Assembly: GCA_001017865.1 (NCBI GenBank)
Contig: LATQ01000001.1
Span: 2,232,550 to 2,239,896, forward strand
DNA from: Rhodococcus sp. IITR03
Lineage (GTDB): Bacteria > Actinomycetota > Actinomycetes > Mycobacteriales > Mycobacteriaceae
Length of the DNA: 7,347 bases
Direction of reading: 5' to 3'
Part shown: positions 7,259 to 7,347 of the stretch, piece by piece
Layout of the letters: each line of letters begins with the position of its first letter
Position numbering within the stretch: the first letter of the stretch is position 1
Notes under the pieces: generated by a model
Seen by the model: only the letters and a program-made list of their open reading frames with translations
Database searches by the model: none
Told to the model about the DNA's origin: nothing
Program-made: the position numbers and the translations under genes

Positions 7259-7347
7259 ACGGTCGACGCGGCGCGTCCGGCATCCGCCGGGCGCGCCGTC
7301 GTCGTCGAGGCCTCGTCGGAGGCGTCGGTGTCCTCGGAGAGGGGCGA
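7256..7347 (-). CDS. Possible C-terminal tail of a convergent gene, unidentified
   Basis: On the minus strand one frame reads [17 protein letters not shown] followed by [11 protein letters not shown], a soluble acidic and Ala/Thr-rich composition with G/C-ending codons. The plus strand here gives only an improbable Arg/Pro/Ser-rich peptide. The frame has no stop before the hairpin at 7236-7258, so its end is undefined, perhaps through another indel. I do not recognise a family. It could also be non-coding. Confidence 0.2.

Overview
The window is a GC-rich, actinobacterial-type stretch. Codons strongly favour G or C in the third position, GTG starts and GTGA/ATGA overlaps occur, and the PIN-PhoH protein closely resembles mycobacterial PhoH2. 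From gene content I infer a mycolic-acid actinomycete, most likely Rhodococcus or a close relative; this is not proved by the sequence. All confident genes lie on the plus strand.

Layout. (1) Positions 1-3267 hold the last module of a non-ribosomal peptide synthetase (NRPS): condensation, adenylation and carrier domains, with no thioesterase, ending in a short tail encoded by a 24-bp tandem repeat. (2) Positions 3264-4305 encode a lipoprotein iron-siderophore binding protein whose start overlaps the NRPS stop (ATGA). (3) Positions 4316-5564 encode a 12-helix major facilitator protein resembling the enterobactin exporter EntS. Two hairpins follow its stop. (4) Positions 5596-5887 form a leader with a 9-bp hairpin and a candidate 40-codon ORF. 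(5) That ORF overlaps by GTGA the start of a PhoH2-type protein (PIN nuclease plus PhoH ATPase/helicase), which appears to end in a terminator-like hairpin near 7249. (6) The last ~90 bases may be the tail of a gene on the minus strand.

How the genes work together. Genes 1-3 form a compact siderophore operon: build the peptide siderophore, export it (EntS-like) and recapture the ferric complex (binding protein). The A-domain pocket shares Glu278, Gly301 and Asp331 (GrsA numbering) with the published ornithine code, and the exporter belongs to the catecholate-exporter family. A mixed catecholate/ornithine (hydroxamate) siderophore of the heterobactin type is therefore a reasonable inference. 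PhoH2 is a separate unit, possibly with a small antitoxin-like partner.

Main caveat. Every large gene is broken by small indels: about 20 across the window, mostly one-base losses in G/C runs. In each case the conserved protein resumes in another frame at the expected motif. The pattern affects unrelated and housekeeping-type genes alike, so it looks like uncorrected sequencing error rather than gene decay. I annotate each gene across its frameshifts and give the break positions. No tRNA, rRNA, CRISPR array, insertion sequence or convincing iron box was seen.
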